Shown: in pieces, positions 17,282 through 17,591 of the stretch
Position numbering within the stretch: position 1 is the stretch's first letter
Layout: the number at the start of each line of letters is the position of its first letter
From: Mariprofundus sp.
GTDB taxonomy: Bacteria; Pseudomonadota; Zetaproteobacteria; Mariprofundales; Mariprofundaceae
NCBI GenBank assembly: GCA_030951065.1
Contig: JAUZQH010000090.1
Span: 1 to 17,591 of the forward strand
Direction: 5' to 3'
Length of the DNA stretch: 17,591 nucleotides
Program-made: the position numbers and the translations under genes
Notes under the pieces: model-generated
Databases searched by the model: none
Told to the model about the DNA's origin: nothing
Seen by the model: the letters and a program-made list of their open reading frames with translations, nothing else

Positions 17282-17591
17282 CTATTTGCTTATTCGGGTG
17301 ATTTTTGACCCTTCAAACGTGAGATTATACATCAATCCCTTGTTGGAGAAGATGAACCCGATGATCGGGTCTTTCAGTGTATTGGTATCAATGTCACCGC
17401 CAACACCAATCGTGATCAGTGCGACGCTGCCATCCACACCGGCCTTCCAGCCGTCACTGGATTTAAAGCCCCTGAGCGCATCCCGGGTCATAAACATGAT
17501 AATCTGGGATTTCATCTGGGCACCTATCTGGAAACCAATCGAGGCTGCAGCCGTATTGTAGTAGCCTGTGGTTTTACCATGCTCCAACATG
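17282..17591 (-). CDS. SYLF (Ysc84-like) lipid-binding domain protein, C-terminal part
   Basis: The last 102 residues before the TAG stop at 17284-17282 are visible and the gene enters from the right edge. The ATG at 17590 lies inside the domain, so it is unlikely to be the true start. The features match the C-terminal half of bacterial SYLF/DUF500 proteins: GKTTGYYNTAAASIGFQIG, SQIIMFMT, GWKAGVDGSVALITIGVGG and the final GLMYNLTFEGSKITRI. SYLF domains bind phospholipids in eukaryotes. The bacterial members are mostly exported proteins or lipoproteins of about 190-250 residues with unknown function. A signal peptide cannot be checked here. It reads in the same direction as the GltD-like gene, but a 223-bp gap with inverted repeats makes co-transcription doubtful. 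Confidence 0.85.
   Translation of the reverse strand, partial: MLEHGKTTGYYNTAAASIGFQIGAQMKSQIIMFMTRDALRGFKSSDGWKAGVDGSVALITIGVGGDIDTNTLKDPIIGFIFSNKGLMYNLTFEGSKITRISK

Overview
The window reads as chromosomal DNA of a proteobacterium of moderate GC content. The SufB/SufC/SufD, PurC, SthA and GloA proteins are of ordinary proteobacterial type. A NifJ-type pyruvate:ferredoxin oxidoreductase, a multi-cluster GltD-like flavoprotein and a lipoprotein cytochrome c suggest a microaerophilic or facultative lifestyle. A zeta- or gammaproteobacterial iron or sulfur oxidiser would fit, but that is a guess from gene content, not from a marker gene. I see no rRNA, tRNA, CRISPR array, transposase or phage gene.

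Layout. 1-3371 (minus strand): an Fe-S assembly operon in the order Rrf2 regulator, sufB, sufC, sufD (sufD runs off the left edge), with a promoter and an IscR-type operator in front of the regulator. 3551-5227 (plus): a CPA2 (Kef-type) antiporter with a C-terminal RCK/TrkA-N domain. 5224-7104 (minus): purC followed 18 nt later by a CaCA-family Na+/Ca2+ antiporter. 7266-8848 (plus): a second Kef-type antiporter, without an RCK domain, followed 17 nt later by a glyoxalase I gene, closed by a strong bidirectional terminator at 8850-8889. 8932-10089 (minus): a lipoprotein with a long helical coiled coil fused to a cytochrome c domain. 10215-17058 (minus): GltD-like oxidoreductase, nifJ and sthA in one direction. 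17282-17591 (minus): the end of a SYLF-domain protein that enters from the right edge.

How the genes fit together. The 10215-17058 block joins the three main electron carriers: ferredoxin (NifJ), NADPH (the GltD-like protein, probably NADPH/ferredoxin) and NADH (SthA transhydrogenase). The SUF operon supplies clusters to such proteins. The Kef-GloA pair recalls methylglyoxal protection, where glyoxalase I intermediates control Kef-mediated K+/H+ exchange in enterobacteria, but this Kef lacks the domain through which glutathione adducts act.

The main non-coding features are the suf promoter/operator (3333-3371), a 187-bp fold-back element built of CGCAGAG units between the GltD-like gene and nifJ (15230-15416), a leader hairpin before the cytochrome gene (10110-10137) and the 8850-8889 terminator. 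No gene-free stretch exceeds 300 bases; the longest are 3289-3550, 15198-15423 and 17059-17281.
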